Notes: generated from the sequence alone by a model not told the origin. Shown: positions 36,251 through 45,962, counted from the first letter of the stretch. The stretch is DNA of 64,000 bases from Lachnotalea sp. AF33-28 (GCF_003477885.1 NZ_QUEE01000007.1:1-64000); one strand, 5' to 3'. A program made the numbers and translations.

Positions 36251-39200
36251 ATGAAATTGAAGAAATGGTGCAGCCTCTTTCTGGCCTTCTGTATGCTGGC
36301 GGCAAGCATATCATTTCCCTCATCTGCTGAAGGAGAGTCAGGATCTGCTCCCGTATTCAGCGAGGATTTTGAGGGCAGAGGGGAGGGTACATCCATTGCT
36401 ACGGGGAATGGGTGGACGGTCAATACACAGACTCACGGCTCGCTGACGGTGAGCAGAAACAACAATAATCAGATGCTGGAATTTGCCCTGTCGGAAAATG
36501 ATACCGCGAATCCGGAGTTTTACTGCAGTCTGCCGGATACGCTGAATAAGGCTGTATTTTCTTACAGCATCGCCCCGAAAACAGAGGGAGGTACGCTGTA
36601 CCTGCCCGTGATTGCGGAAAATTCTACCGGCGTTTTTCTGCTCTTACTTGAGGGGGGAAAACTGAAATATCAGGTGGGAAATACCCGCTATGAGATTAAA
36701 GCTGTGACGCCGGGTGTGTGGAATACGATAAAGATGGTTTATGATAAGGATGCCCATCAGGCAGAGCTCTATGTGGACGGTGAGAAGGTGGATCCTGCGG
36801 GCGATCTGATCCGCAATGCAGTTTCTGTTAATCGCATCAGCGCCAAGATATATAAGCAGGGGCCAGGAGCCTTTTATCTGGATAATTTCATGGTAACAGC
36901 CGAGGATCATGTTCCGGCAGTGCCGGCGCCGATCACTGCGGAGCCCGACCCGAACCCTGAACCGGAACCGGATCCCCAGCCGGCGGACGTGGTCAATGAG
37001 AATTTCGAAAGCACAGATTTGGGAAATCTTCCATCCGGCTGGAAATTAAGCAATCCGGCAGGTTCCACGGCGAAGGTAACGGTGGAACAGGCCGGGGAGA
37101 ACAGAGTGCTGGTTTATGACCAGATTCAGGACAACAGCGCTGCTTCCGGCAACACCAATTTAAGCTTCCCGTTAAATCAGGAGATGAATCATGCGGTGCT
37201 GTCTTTTTCCGTGGCCTCCAAAACGGAAGGAGGGGTATTTTACCTGCCTACTGTTGGCGGAAGTGGAGGAGCGCGTCTGGTCCAGATTGCATTTAACCAG
37301 AACAGCGGAGGTAAGATCCAGTACCAAGCGAAGGGAGAAAGCGCCTGGACCACAATCCGTGAGTTTGAACCCATGAAATGGTACACATTTAAGCTCATTT
37401 ATGATAACAGCGGAGCGGACAGCACCTATGAGCTTTACATAGACGGAGAAAAAGTGGAACTGGAGAAACCGGTTCCGAGAGGGAGCGGACCGGTGACACA
37501 GATTATTTCGGGCCTTTACCGCAAGGTAAGCTCCTGCTTTTATGTGGATAATATAAGGCTTACCGAACAGGATCATACGCCGGAGGTCCCAGCGGCGCTT
37601 CCGGAGGAAAAACCGGAACCGGGGCCGGATGCGGGAATTTCCTGCACCCTGGATTTTGAGGAGGAGACTGTGGGACAGGCACCAAAGGGTTGGAACATCA
37701 GCAATCAGGAGCAGAATACGGTTGTGGAGATACGGAATGTGGACGGAAATAAGGCTTTGGTGATCGATCAGACCTTTGCTCAGAGCAAATCCCTGTCCAT
37801 GAACTACCATCTGGCGGGCAGCGCGGCAAAGGGCGTGTTAAAGTACCGGGTGCGTCCGACTGAATCCAGCGGCGCTCTGTATCTGCCATCCTTCTACAGC
37901 GATACAAAGCAGCTTGTTAAGCTGGCGTTAAACGGAGGAGTGCTGCAGAAGGATGTGGCCGGCAAGTGGGTGGATATTATGACCTGTGAACCCGGGAGAT
38001 GGTATGAGATGGAACTGGTTCTGGATACGGAAAAGGATGTGTACGATCTCTATGTGAACGGCGGGCTGGCTGTGGCGGGCGAGAAGCCATCCTATACAGG
38101 CAGCATCAACCGCATAGGAATGGGCGTTTATTATCCTACCGTGAATACGTTTGCCATCGATGACATTGCGGTGACAGAATATGTGGAAGGGACTTCCGCT
38201 TCTTTTGCGCAGACGGAATATGAAGTTGTGAAGGGTCAGACGCTTCAGCTGGCGTTGACCTATACGCCTTCGGACACTTCTTCCAGAACGGCTGTCTGGA
38301 GATCCTCGGATCCGGATACGGTCAGTGTTGATGCCCTGGGCAATGTGAAAGGGCAGAAAGAAGGCAGCGCAGTCATCACCGCTGCGCCTGTATCCGGCCT
38401 GCCGGAAGCGTCCGTAACCGTAACCGTTACCAACATCCAGCCGAACCGCATCGAGGTGACTCCTGCCAGTGCAGAGATGCCTCTGGGTTCCCATCAGTAT
38501 CTGACAGCGAAGGTGCTGCCGGAAAACGTGGGAAATACGGCAGTCCGCTTTGAATCTATGGATGAATCCGTGGCCGCAGTGGACGAATACGGGGAAATCA
38601 CGGCAGCGGGCGCAGGAGAAACGAAGATCCTGGTCATATCCGAAGAAAATGAGGCAGTGCGGACAGAGGTGCCTGTAAAAGTTACGGAACGGCCGGTTCA
38701 GCTTAGAATTTATGTGTCTCCTTCAGGAAACGATGCAAATGACGGCACTGCGCCTGCAAATGCGGTTTTGACCCTCGCGCGTGCCCAAGAGATCGTAAGG
38801 GCCAATAACGGCAATATGACAGGGGACATCGAAGTGCTGCTGGCGCCGGGCTACTACAGACAGAGCGGCACGCTTAAATTTGATCAGAGGGATTCAGGCA
38901 GCAACGGCTATTTTGTGATTTACAGACAGGATGGCCTGGGAGAAGCCGTCATCGGAGGCGGTATAGATGTCGGCGGGTTTACACAGTATGATGCGGAAAG
39001 GAACATCTATGTGGCAGATGTGCCGGGACTGGTCACAAGGCAGCTTTATGTAAACGGTGTCAGAGCGGTCCGCGCCCGCAGCGAGGGAGGCCTCAAATCC
39101 CCGGCAGTGTGGATGGACGGTGCGGTAAATAAAGGATTCATATCAGAAAATACAGAATTTGCATCCTATGCGCATCCGGAGGATCTGGAGTTCGTATTTC

Positions 39201-41944
39201 AGGAACAGTGGACCAATCCCAGGTGCGGGGTGGAATCTGTGGCGATGCAGGGCGGCAAGGTGCAGATTACAATGAAGCAGCCAGGCTGGAAATACTGTTC
39301 CGATAAAGGCGGAACATCGGCTTCCGTACCCGTGTATTATGAAAACGCGCTGGAGCTTCTGGATGAGCCGGGAGAGTGGTATCTGGATACCCATGACCCG
39401 GACGGAAACAAGCTTTATTATATGCCGTTTGCATGGGAGGATATGGCGCATGCAAACGTGACGGCTCCGACTGTGGAAGAGCTTTTGACTGTCATCGGCG
39501 AAGATTATGACCACATGGTGACCAACCTGGAATTTTCGGGCATCACATTTGCGGATACAACATGGATGAGGCCAAGTTCCAATAACGGCCACGCGGATGC
39601 GCAGAACAACCATATCCGCGAGCAGGGGTCGCCGGACCGGCTGCCAGATGCGGCGGTTACGGTAAAACGCGCCAATACCGTGCTGTTTACGGGCTGTACC
39701 TTTACCCGCATGGGCATTACCGCCCTGAAGATGGTGGAGGGCGTGCAGAACAGCCATATCGTCGGGAACCGGTTTTTCGACATATCCGGCAGCGCGGTCA
39801 ATATAGGAGATCCCTACACCAATGACGCCAATAACTACAATCCGCCGGATCTGCGCATGATGATGAAAAATGATGATATTCTGAATAATTACATCCATGA
39901 CATCGCGGTGGAATATCAGTCAGCGGCAGCTGTATCCGTGGGTTTTGCGGCGGATATGGATATGAAATACAATGAGATCTTTGATATCCCCTATTCCGGA
40001 TTCCATGTCGGATACGGCTGGGCGAAGCGCTTTGAGAATGTGCAGAAAAACATGCATATTGAAAATAACTTCATCCATGACCTGATGGGGAATGGGATCT
40101 ATGACGGAGGCGCCATCTATTTTAACGGCAATTCCGGAGGAAGCGAGGGTAACTACAATGTGGTATCCGGTAACTATATCCGCAATCAGATGGATTTAAA
40201 CGCGCCGCTGTATGCGGATGAGGGAACCACCTACTGGGAGTTTTCGCATAACGTGGTGGATTTGTCGGAGAGAAGTGTGTGGCATAACAACGCGGCCCCC
40301 AGATGGCTTTTGGTTTATGTGCCCACCATTGAAAATCTCAAGGTACATCATATATATACGACGACCGATAATAAATATGTCAATCCTTCCGCTCCCGGCG
40401 TTACTGTCAGCGACGTGACGGTATGCCCCGACGCGGTCTGGCCGGCTGCGGCCCAGGCTGTCATTGATGGCTCAGGACTGCAGGCTTCCTATGCGGGGCT
40501 TAGAAACAACCAGGCGGAGCGCGTGCGCATCAGCAATGTAAAAGAAGATGACATAAGCATTGGAATCGGCAAAACTTTCAGGCTGGAGACGGAGGCTTCA
40601 GACGGAAAAGACAGAGCGGTGAATATGGCTGCCAACCAGGTATGTTACCGCGTAGCGGATGAGAGTGTTGCTGCTGTGGCTTCAGACGGTACGATTACCG
40701 GTAAGAAAGCGGGCAGCACCACCGTATACGCCTATGTGATATCCGGAGGCATCCGCAAAACCCTTGAAAAAACCCTCTATGTGGGCGATACCTTTGAGCG
40801 CATAGCATTCCGCGAAATTGACGGCAGCGAGATTGTGCTGGGCAAGACCAGCAAAGGCAAACAGCTAACGCCCTATGGGCTCACGGATATGGGCAGGGAA
40901 GTGGAGCTTACAAATGTGACATACAGCGTGAAGGACAGCGCGGTGGCGGCGGTTACCGGGGACGGTTTCCTGACGCCGGCGGGCGCCGGACAGACTATGC
41001 TCACTGTAACCGGTACCTCGGAAGGGGTGACGGTGACCCGGCAGATCACGGTAGTGGTTGAAGCGGAACAGAAATTTGTCCGTCATGATATGAGCGAAAT
41101 CTACAGCGAAGCCAATAATGACAGCTGGGCTGTGGAAGGAGGAAGCTTTGACCTGACTCCGGATGCGAAGATGGTCACCACTTTAAGTAAATTTGCCACC
41201 TTTACGGGAAGAAAATACAATAATGAACTCCTGACCTTTAAGCTTCAGATCGATGCCAACGGGAAGGGCAGCTGGCCCAGCATCGTTCTGCGCGCCCAGG
41301 AATCCGACCTGGCTGTCGCCGGAGGCGGCACGGGCTATATCATCTGCTTTGGATCAGGCGGCCTGGAAGTGCATCGGTTTAACGGTACAAAACGTACGGT
41401 CATCTATGGCAATATGGACGGATATGAGAGTCTGGGCGGCGATACCATCAGGCCGGAGCCTCTGACCCATGGAGAAGAACATCTGGTGGAGGCGGGCGCT
41501 CTGACCAATGGTGATGCGGTGCGTCTGCTGCTTAAGATTGACGGCAAAACGGTCTTTGACTTTACTGATGATAAGCCGGAAGCGGTACTGGAAGCCGGAT
41601 ACTTTGGCCTGGTGGGCCGCGGGGAGACATTTACACTGACAAAAGCCGAAGTGGATCCCAATGAGCCTGTAGACCCAGAGGATAAGCCAAAACCGGCTCC
41701 GGATCATAATACCGCGCAGCCGGATAACAAGCCGGAACACAACGGCGGGCAGCCGGATAACGGACAGAATGCCGGACAAGATGCCGGTTCCTCCGTGCAT
41801 GGGGGCAGTCAGACCGCGGATTCGGCAGGCACAGGCGATCATACGCCGTGGAATCTGTATCTGCTTTTGGCAGCCTTGGCAGCTGGCAGCATGGCAGCGA
41901 TCGGATGGAAGAAATATAAAAACAGATATAAGAAGCTGCTGTAA
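36251..41944 (+). CDS. Giant secreted right-handed beta-helix protein with LamG-like and Ig-like modules
   Basis: 1897 residues. Signal peptide (1-27); three concanavalin-type modules of about 190 residues each (31-220, 247-436, 463-645) joined by Pro/Glu-rich linkers; two Big-2-like Ig modules (648-728, 730-816); a parallel beta-helix (about 818-1393) opening with YVSPSGNDANDG, as in pectate-lyase-fold enzymes; two more Ig-like modules (1420-1511, 1515-1606); a further jelly-roll module (1607-1800); a Pro/Asn/Gly linker; and a C-terminal membrane segment (1868-1886) with basic tail. AGTGDH before that segment may be a degenerate sortase motif. Probably a surface polysaccharide-binding and -cleaving protein; the substrate is unknown. 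The ATG follows AAGGAGAAG. Confidence 0.9.
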   Translation: MKLKKWCSLFLAFCMLAASISFPSSAEGESGSAPVFSEDFEGRGEGTSIATGNGWTVNTQTHGSLTVSRNNNNQMLEFALSENDTANPEFYCSLPDTLNKAVFSYSIAPKTEGGTLYLPVIAENSTGVFLLLLEGGKLKYQVGNTRYEIKAVTPGVWNTIKMVYDKDAHQAELYVDGEKVDPAGDLIRNAVSVNRISAKIYKQGPGAFYLDNFMVTAEDHVPAVPAPITAEPDPNPEPEPDPQPADVVNENFESTDLGNLPSGWKLSNPAGSTAKVTVEQAGENRVLVYDQIQDNSAASGNTNLSFPLNQEMNHAVLSFSVASKTEGGVFYLPTVGGSGGARLVQIAFNQNSGGKIQYQAKGESAWTTIREFEPMKWYTFKLIYDNSGADSTYELYIDGEKVELEKPVPRGSGPVTQIISGLYRKVSSCFYVDNIRLTEQDHTPEVPAALPEEKPEPGPDAGISCTLDFEEETVGQAPKGWNISNQEQNTVVEIRNVDGNKALVIDQTFAQSKSLSMNYHLAGSAAKGVLKYRVRPTESSGALYLPSFYSDTKQLVKLALNGGVLQKDVAGKWVDIMTCEPGRWYEMELVLDTEKDVYDLYVNGGLAVAGEKPSYTGSINRIGMGVYYPTVNTFAIDDIAVTEYVEGTSASFAQTEYEVVKGQTLQLALTYTPSDTSSRTAVWRSSDPDTVSVDALGNVKGQKEGSAVITAAPVSGLPEASVTVTVTNIQPNRIEVTPASAEMPLGSHQYLTAKVLPENVGNTAVRFESMDESVAAVDEYGEITAAGAGETKILVISEENEAVRTEVPVKVTERPVQLRIYVSPSGNDANDGTAPANAVLTLARAQEIVRANNGNMTGDIEVLLAPGYYRQSGTLKFDQRDSGSNGYFVIYRQDGLGEAVIGGGIDVGGFTQYDAERNIYVADVPGLVTRQLYVNGVRAVRARSEGGLKSPAVWMDGAVNKGFISENTEFASYAHPEDLEFVFQEQWTNPRCGVESVAMQGGKVQITMKQPGWKYCSDKGGTSASVPVYYENALELLDEPGEWYLDTHDPDGNKLYYMPFAWEDMAHANVTAPTVEELLTVIGEDYDHMVTNLEFSGITFADTTWMRPSSNNGHADAQNNHIREQGSPDRLPDAAVTVKRANTVLFTGCTFTRMGITALKMVEGVQNSHIVGNRFFDISGSAVNIGDPYTNDANNYNPPDLRMMMKNDDILNNYIHDIAVEYQSAAAVSVGFAADMDMKYNEIFDIPYSGFHVGYGWAKRFENVQKNMHIENNFIHDLMGNGIYDGGAIYFNGNSGGSEGNYNVVSGNYIRNQMDLNAPLYADEGTTYWEFSHNVVDLSERSVWHNNAAPRWLLVYVPTIENLKVHHIYTTTDNKYVNPSAPGVTVSDVTVCPDAVWPAAAQAVIDGSGLQASYAGLRNNQAERVRISNVKEDDISIGIGKTFRLETEASDGKDRAVNMAANQVCYRVADESVAAVASDGTITGKKAGSTTVYAYVISGGIRKTLEKTLYVGDTFERIAFREIDGSEIVLGKTSKGKQLTPYGLTDMGREVELTNVTYSVKDSAVAAVTGDGFLTPAGAGQTMLTVTGTSEGVTVTRQITVVVEAEQKFVRHDMSEIYSEANNDSWAVEGGSFDLTPDAKMVTTLSKFATFTGRKYNNELLTFKLQIDANGKGSWPSIVLRAQESDLAVAGGGTGYIICFGSGGLEVHRFNGTKRTVIYGNMDGYESLGGDTIRPEPLTHGEEHLVEAGALTNGDAVRLLLKIDGKTVFDFTDDKPEAVLEAGYFGLVGRGETFTLTKAEVDPNEPVDPEDKPKPAPDHNTAQPDNKPEHNGGQPDNGQNAGQDAGSSVHGGSQTADSAGTGDHTPWNLYLLLAALAAGSMAAIGWKKYKNRYKKLL

Positions 41945-41963
41945 TAAAGTCGGCAGAAAGTAT

Positions 41964-42007
41964 AAAAGGATGTCTTTGGAGCATGGTGCTTTAAAGGCAT
42001 CTTTTTA
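41964..42007 (+). terminator. Terminator after the beta-helix protein gene
   Basis: Imperfect stem AAAGGATGTCTTTGGAGCA against TGCTTTAAAGGCATCTTT, then TTT. Placed 20 bp after the stop codon. Confidence 0.7.
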
Positions 42008-42081
42008 TACCACCGTTTACGGAGGACCTGTTGAATAAAAAACGCTCCGCGTAGGACCGCTAAATTATACGTCCTCTGTAG

Positions 42082-42110
42082 TTGACGGACCAGCCACAGT
42101 GGGATATACT
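42082..42110 (+). promoter_or_regulatory. Promoter of the small hypothetical gene
   Basis: TTGACG, 17 bp, TATACT, about 60 bp before the ribosome site of the gene at 42178. Confidence 0.7.
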
Positions 42111-42177
42111 TCTATATAAATACAGGCCCTGCTCCCGTCCGCTTTAGGAGCTGCAGCCTGAAGACGGAGGATTAACG

Positions 42178-42489
42178 ATGACACAGCTGGAATTTGTGAA
42201 TGTGATCAATGTGCTTCTTAGCACCCGAAAGCTGGATCTGGGCGCCGATCAGAAGGAAGCCATGTGGAATCTGAAAGAGATACACAGCATCCTTGTGAGT
42301 TATTATAAGCGCTATATTATGGAACAGCTGCAGAAGGAGGAATGTCCGACCCCTGGACAGACCGGCATGGACAGCTGGTATGAGTATTTTCTGGCCGCGG
42401 ACGGAGAGAACACCGCCGTATTTCTGCGCGTGATCTTTACGGAAGAGGACTGTGACCGGATCTGGAAGGATGCGCACCCGCAGGAATAA
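42178..42489 (+). CDS. Small hypothetical protein, single-gene unit
   Basis: 103 residues, soluble, acidic (many E and D), mostly helical by eye, with one Cys near 56 and one near 92. No known family is recognised. It has its own good promoter (42082-42110) and a GGAGG site before the ATG, so it is probably expressed. It lies between a giant secreted protein and a broken ABC gene, and context gives no role. Confidence 0.65.
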   Translation: MTQLEFVNVINVLLSTRKLDLGADQKEAMWNLKEIHSILVSYYKRYIMEQLQKEECPTPGQTGMDSWYEYFLAADGENTAVFLRVIFTEEDCDRIWKDAHPQE

Positions 42490-42584
42490 ATGCGGTCAGC
42501 ACAAGAACCATTTGTTTTGAGGCTCATAGAGTAAGATTAAATTCAGTATGGAGGTGTACGGACGTACTTTCAATTGACAGGGAG

Positions 42585-42914
42585 TTGAAAAGAACTTTTT
42601 TGTCTGGAGGCGAGAGACAGCGGATTTCGATTGCGCGCTGTCTCCTGCACGCTGCGCCCATTCTTTTGGTAGATGAGGCGACTGCATCATTGGATCGGAT
42701 TACTTCCACAGACATACTTAATTCAATTCTGGATTTGCAGGACATGACCAAGATCGTAGTGACCCACTATTTAGAGGAAAGCACGCTCAAACGTTTCGAC
42801 CTTATTTTGACAGTATCCGACGGACATATCAGTGAAGCTGGTTCGTTTGATGAACTGATAGAGCGAAGAGAACTTTTCTATTCTCTGATTATGTCGGGAA
42901 AAGAGCAGGTATAA
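42585..42914 (+). pseudogene. C-terminal fragment of an ABC exporter ATPase
   Basis: The frame encodes only the last ~110 residues of an ABC nucleotide-binding domain: signature LSGGERQR, Walker B ILLVDEATASLD, H-loop VVTHYLEE and the usual C-terminal GSFDELIE. Walker A, the Q-loop and all membrane segments are missing; the sequence before FLSGGE does not read as ABC in any frame. The apparent TTG start is therefore incidental. The fragment stops 2 bp before hairpin element A. Confidence 0.85.
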
Positions 42915-42916
42915 AC

Positions 42917-43135
42917 AAAATCGTTACTGCTCACGGCCGCCGATAAAGCAGCACATGTCGGGGCAGTATATGGTCCTCATAGGGATCCCTTGAAGCCCGC
43001 CGGTTCTTTTGCTGCGTAGTTTGCAGCATTAGAACCGCTGCGCGCTTCACGGAGCGAGAGCGTGTCCCAATGAGGACCATATACTGCCCCGACATGTGCG
43101 GGAAGTTTACGGCAACTGTGAATAGTAACGATTTT
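42917..43135 (+). repeat. Dispersed hairpin element, copy A
   Basis: 219 bp, no coding frame. Outer ends AAAATCGTTACT... are inverted repeats (42917-42948 with 43100-43135, imperfect). Inside, 42951-42980 pairs perfectly over 30 bp with 43070-43099. The core (42981-43069) folds further: GGGA/TCCC, CGGTTCT/AGAACCG, TTGCTGC/GCAGCAT. Copies B and C share the ends and core, but the outer 18 bp of the stem differ, always with matching changes on both arms. Confidence 0.9.
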
Positions 43136-43168
43136 ATAGCATTTTTCTGCATATTTAATTATAACCTG

Positions 43169-43198
43169 TTGTTTTTTAACATGATTTTATGCTATAAT
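43169..43198 (+). promoter_or_regulatory. Promoter of the citrate synthase gene
   Basis: TTGTTT, 18 bp, TATAAT with TGC before the -10 box (extended -10). It starts 33 bp after hairpin element A. Confidence 0.7.
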
Positions 43199-43233
43199 GA
43201 TTGGATCACCAAAAAACATAAGGAGGAATGCAG

Positions 43234-44598
43234 ATGAGCAAAAACCCATTTTCTGAGATCACCCCAGAGGTGAAAGCATTGTCCGAGTTATGTTTGAAGA
43301 ACAGCAACATTGATCCGGAGCTGTACACGAAGTACGATGTTAAGAGGGGACTTCGTGATATCAGCGGAAAAGGCGTATTGGCCGGTCTGACGGAGATAGC
43401 GGATATTCATTCCTATGACATGGTTGACGGAAAGATGGTTCCCTGTGAAGGAAAACTGTACTACCGCGGCTATGATGTGGAGGAACTGGTATCGGGTTTC
43501 CTGTCGGCAGGCCGTTTCGGCTTTGAAGAGATCACATACCTGCTGCTGTTTGGAGAACTGCCGAAATCGGACGAACTGGAAAGCTTTGAGAAGCTGCTGG
43601 GAGATTACCGTTCCCTGCCGCCAAGCTTTGTCAGAGATGTCATCATGAAGGCTCCCAGCCAGGATATGATGAACACATTGGCACGAAGCGTGCTGACACT
43701 CTATTCCTATGACGACAGAGCAGACGATATATCGATCGGAAATGTTCTTCGCCAGTCACTGCAGTTAATCGCACAGTTCCCTCTGCTGGCTGTCTATGGC
43801 TATCAGGCCTACCGCCACTATCATTTAGGGGACAGTCTGGTGATTCATCCACCGGAACCGACACTTTCCACCGCTGAAAACATATTGCTGATGTTAAGGC
43901 ATGACAGCAAGTATACGGAGCTGGAAGCCAAGATTCTGGATCTGGCGCTGGTGATCCATGCGGAGCACGGGGGCGGCAATAACTCGTCCTTCACCACGCA
44001 TGTGGTAACATCCTCCGGTACCGATACATATTCCTCGGTGGTTGCTTCACTGGGGTCTTTAAAGGGACCCAAACACGGCGGGGCCAACATCAAAGTAGCA
44101 AAAATGTTTGACGACCTGAAAGTGCAGGTGTCAGATTGGGAAGATGAGGACGAGATCAGGGGTTACCTGAATGCATTGCTGGATAAGAAAGCTTTTGACA
44201 AGGCCGGACTTATTTATGGTATGGGGCATGCCGTATATTCTATCTCCGACCCGAGAGCCAAGGTTTTCAAAGGCTTTGTTGAGAAATTATCAGTGGAAAA
44301 AGGAATGGAAGCTGAATTCCGTTTATTTGACAAGGTGGAACGGCTGGCAGCAGATGTGATTAAGGAGAAGCGTAAGATCTATAAGGGCGTCAGCGCCAAT
44401 GTGGACTTCTACAGCGGCTTCGTATACCGTATGCTGGATCTGCCGATGGAACTGTTCACTCCGATCTTTGCTATTGCAAGGATTTCCGGATGGAGTGCCC
44501 ACCGCATTGAAGAGCTTGTGAATGCAGGCAAGATCATCCGCCCTGCCTATAAGAATGTGATGGCACAGCGAGATTATGTAAAGATGGAAGACAGGTAA
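43234..44598 (+). CDS. gltA: Citrate synthase
   Basis: 454 residues. Condenses oxaloacetate with acetyl-CoA. Catalytic residues lie in VIHAEHGGGNNS (first His), GMGHAVYSISDPRAK (second His) and NVDFYSG (Asp). A ~60-residue N-terminal extension before GVLAGLTEIADI is usual in the clostridial form. I chose ATG 43234 (GGAGG seven bases before) over 43228. No aconitase or isocitrate dehydrogenase gene is adjacent. holA follows by 5 bp and is probably co-transcribed. Confidence 0.96.
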   Translation: MSKNPFSEITPEVKALSELCLKNSNIDPELYTKYDVKRGLRDISGKGVLAGLTEIADIHSYDMVDGKMVPCEGKLYYRGYDVEELVSGFLSAGRFGFEEITYLLLFGELPKSDELESFEKLLGDYRSLPPSFVRDVIMKAPSQDMMNTLARSVLTLYSYDDRADDISIGNVLRQSLQLIAQFPLLAVYGYQAYRHYHLGDSLVIHPPEPTLSTAENILLMLRHDSKYTELEAKILDLALVIHAEHGGGNNSSFTTHVVTSSGTDTYSSVVASLGSLKGPKHGGANIKVAKMFDDLKVQVSDWEDEDEIRGYLNALLDKKAFDKAGLIYGMGHAVYSISDPRAKVFKGFVEKLSVEKGMEAEFRLFDKVERLAADVIKEKRKIYKGVSANVDFYSGFVYRMLDLPMELFTPIFAIARISGWSAHRIEELVNAGKIIRPAYKNVMAQRDYVKMEDR

Positions 44599-44603
44599 CA
44601 GCA

Positions 44604-45587
44604 ATGCAGACGATTAGGCAGGATATCAAAGAGAAAAATTTCCGCCCCGTATATCTGATATACGGGGAGGAGGCTTTCCTTCGCAAGAGCCTGAAAAACC
44701 AGTTAAAAGAGGCGATATCAGGCGATGATACGATGAACTGTACCTGCTTTGAAGGGAAAGAGGTTTCTGTCAGCGAACTGATCGGTCTGGCGGAGACCTT
44801 GCCTTTTTTTGCAGAGAACCGGCTGCTGATCATCGAAAACAGCGGCCTTTTTAAAAGAGAAGCGGACGCGCTGGCGGATTATCTTCCCAGCATGCCGGAA
44901 AGTACCCATATGGTATTTGTGGAGTCGGAGATCGACAAACGCGGCCGGCTGTTCAAAAAGGTAAAGGAACTGGGACATCCGGCGGAAGCGGCCAGACAGC
45001 CGGAATCCGCCTTAAAGACCTGGATCGCCGGCATACTGAAAGCGAGCGGGATTCGGGTCACCGAATCCACTTTAAACGTGCTTCTGACCTATACCGGCGA
45101 TGACATGTACATGATCCGCACAGAGGTGGAAAAGCTGATTTCTTACCTGGGAGAGCGGCAGGTGCTCACGGCAGAGGATATTGAGGCTGTCTGCACTCCG
45201 CAGATCGTGGGCAGGATTTTTGACATGATCACCGCCATGAGCATGAAAAATCAGAAACGCGCGCTGGAACTCTATTATGACTTGCTGGCGCTGAAGGAAC
45301 CGCCGATGAGGATCCTCTTTTTGATTGCACGGCAGTACAACCAGCTGATGCAGGTGAAAGAGCTGTCGGAACAAGGCGCTGACCAGGGCACGATCGCAAA
45401 AAAAGCCGGGCTGCAGCCATTTATCGCCGGTAAGATGAAAACCAGAGCCAGGGATTTCACCATGGAAGAGCTTAGAAGCAATCTAAGCGCATGTGTGGAT
45501 ATGGAAGAAGCGGTTAAAACTGGCCGCATGACCGACAGCCTTGCGGTGGAGCTTTTGATCGTGCGATTCAGCCAGAAAAACAGATAA
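44604..45587 (+). CDS. holA: DNA polymerase III subunit delta
   Basis: 327 residues. Part of the clamp loader that opens the beta ring. The opening IKEKNFRPVYLIYGEEAFL is characteristic, as are the RLLIIENSGLF strand and the C-terminal helical collar domain (from about 215). No Walker motifs are expected in delta and none is seen. The start lies 5 bp after gltA with only a weak site, so coupling to gltA is likely. It is followed by a terminator and the convergent rpsT, the common holA-rpsT pairing of Firmicutes. Confidence 0.95.
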   Translation: MQTIRQDIKEKNFRPVYLIYGEEAFLRKSLKNQLKEAISGDDTMNCTCFEGKEVSVSELIGLAETLPFFAENRLLIIENSGLFKREADALADYLPSMPESTHMVFVESEIDKRGRLFKKVKELGHPAEAARQPESALKTWIAGILKASGIRVTESTLNVLLTYTGDDMYMIRTEVEKLISYLGERQVLTAEDIEAVCTPQIVGRIFDMITAMSMKNQKRALELYYDLLALKEPPMRILFLIARQYNQLMQVKELSEQGADQGTIAKKAGLQPFIAGKMKTRARDFTMEELRSNLSACVDMEEAVKTGRMTDSLAVELLIVRFSQKNR

Positions 45588-45606
45588 AATCCTAAAATGA
45601 ATACAA

Positions 45607-45652
45607 AAATCCCCTTCCTGTGCACACCATTCACAAAAAGGGGATTTATTAT
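45607..45652. terminator. Terminator between holA and rpsT
   Basis: Stem AAATCCCCTT / AAGGGGATTT with a 21-nt loop and T/A-rich flanks on both sides. Can serve the convergent genes. Confidence 0.75.
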
Positions 45653-45698
45653 GTCTGTTTGATGTCTATCGTTATAGATGTCCGCCCGGCGGTCCCGA

Positions 45699-45962
45699 TT
45701 AAGCGATGCCGTTCACAGCTTTGGTCAGGCGGGAAATCTTGCGGGATGTTGTGTTTTTGTGATAAACGCCCTTGGATGCAGCCTTGTCCATAGCAGTGAT
45801 CGCGTTCTTCAGATTCGCCTGTGCTAAAGTCTTGTCACCGGCAGCAACTGCTGCGTCCACTTTCTTAATAGCGGTCTTTACGCTGGATCTGATTGCCTTA
45901 TTGCGGGCAGCTTTGGTATCGTTTACCAGAATTCTTTTCTTCGCAGATTTGATGTTAGCCAA
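45699..45962 (-). CDS. rpsT: 30S ribosomal protein S20
   Basis: 87 residues, basic, all-helical. The N-terminus ANIKSAKKRI and the KNAITAMDKAASKGVYHKNT segment are diagnostic. It binds 16S rRNA early in 30S assembly. The start is TTG at 45962, eight bases after GGAGG; this gives the usual (M)ANIKSAKKR beginning, whereas the ATG at 45977 would overlap the ribosome site. E. coli rpsT also starts with UUG, which is tied to its autogenous control. Confidence 0.97.
   Translation of the reverse strand: MANIKSAKKRILVNDTKAARNKAIRSSVKTAIKKVDAAVAAGDKTLAQANLKNAITAMDKAASKGVYHKNTTSRKISRLTKAVNGIA

Noticed and set aside
42917..43135. Simple Rho-independent terminators for elements A and B
   Set aside because: They exceed 200 bp, share conserved ends and cores, and lack a T-run after the stem.
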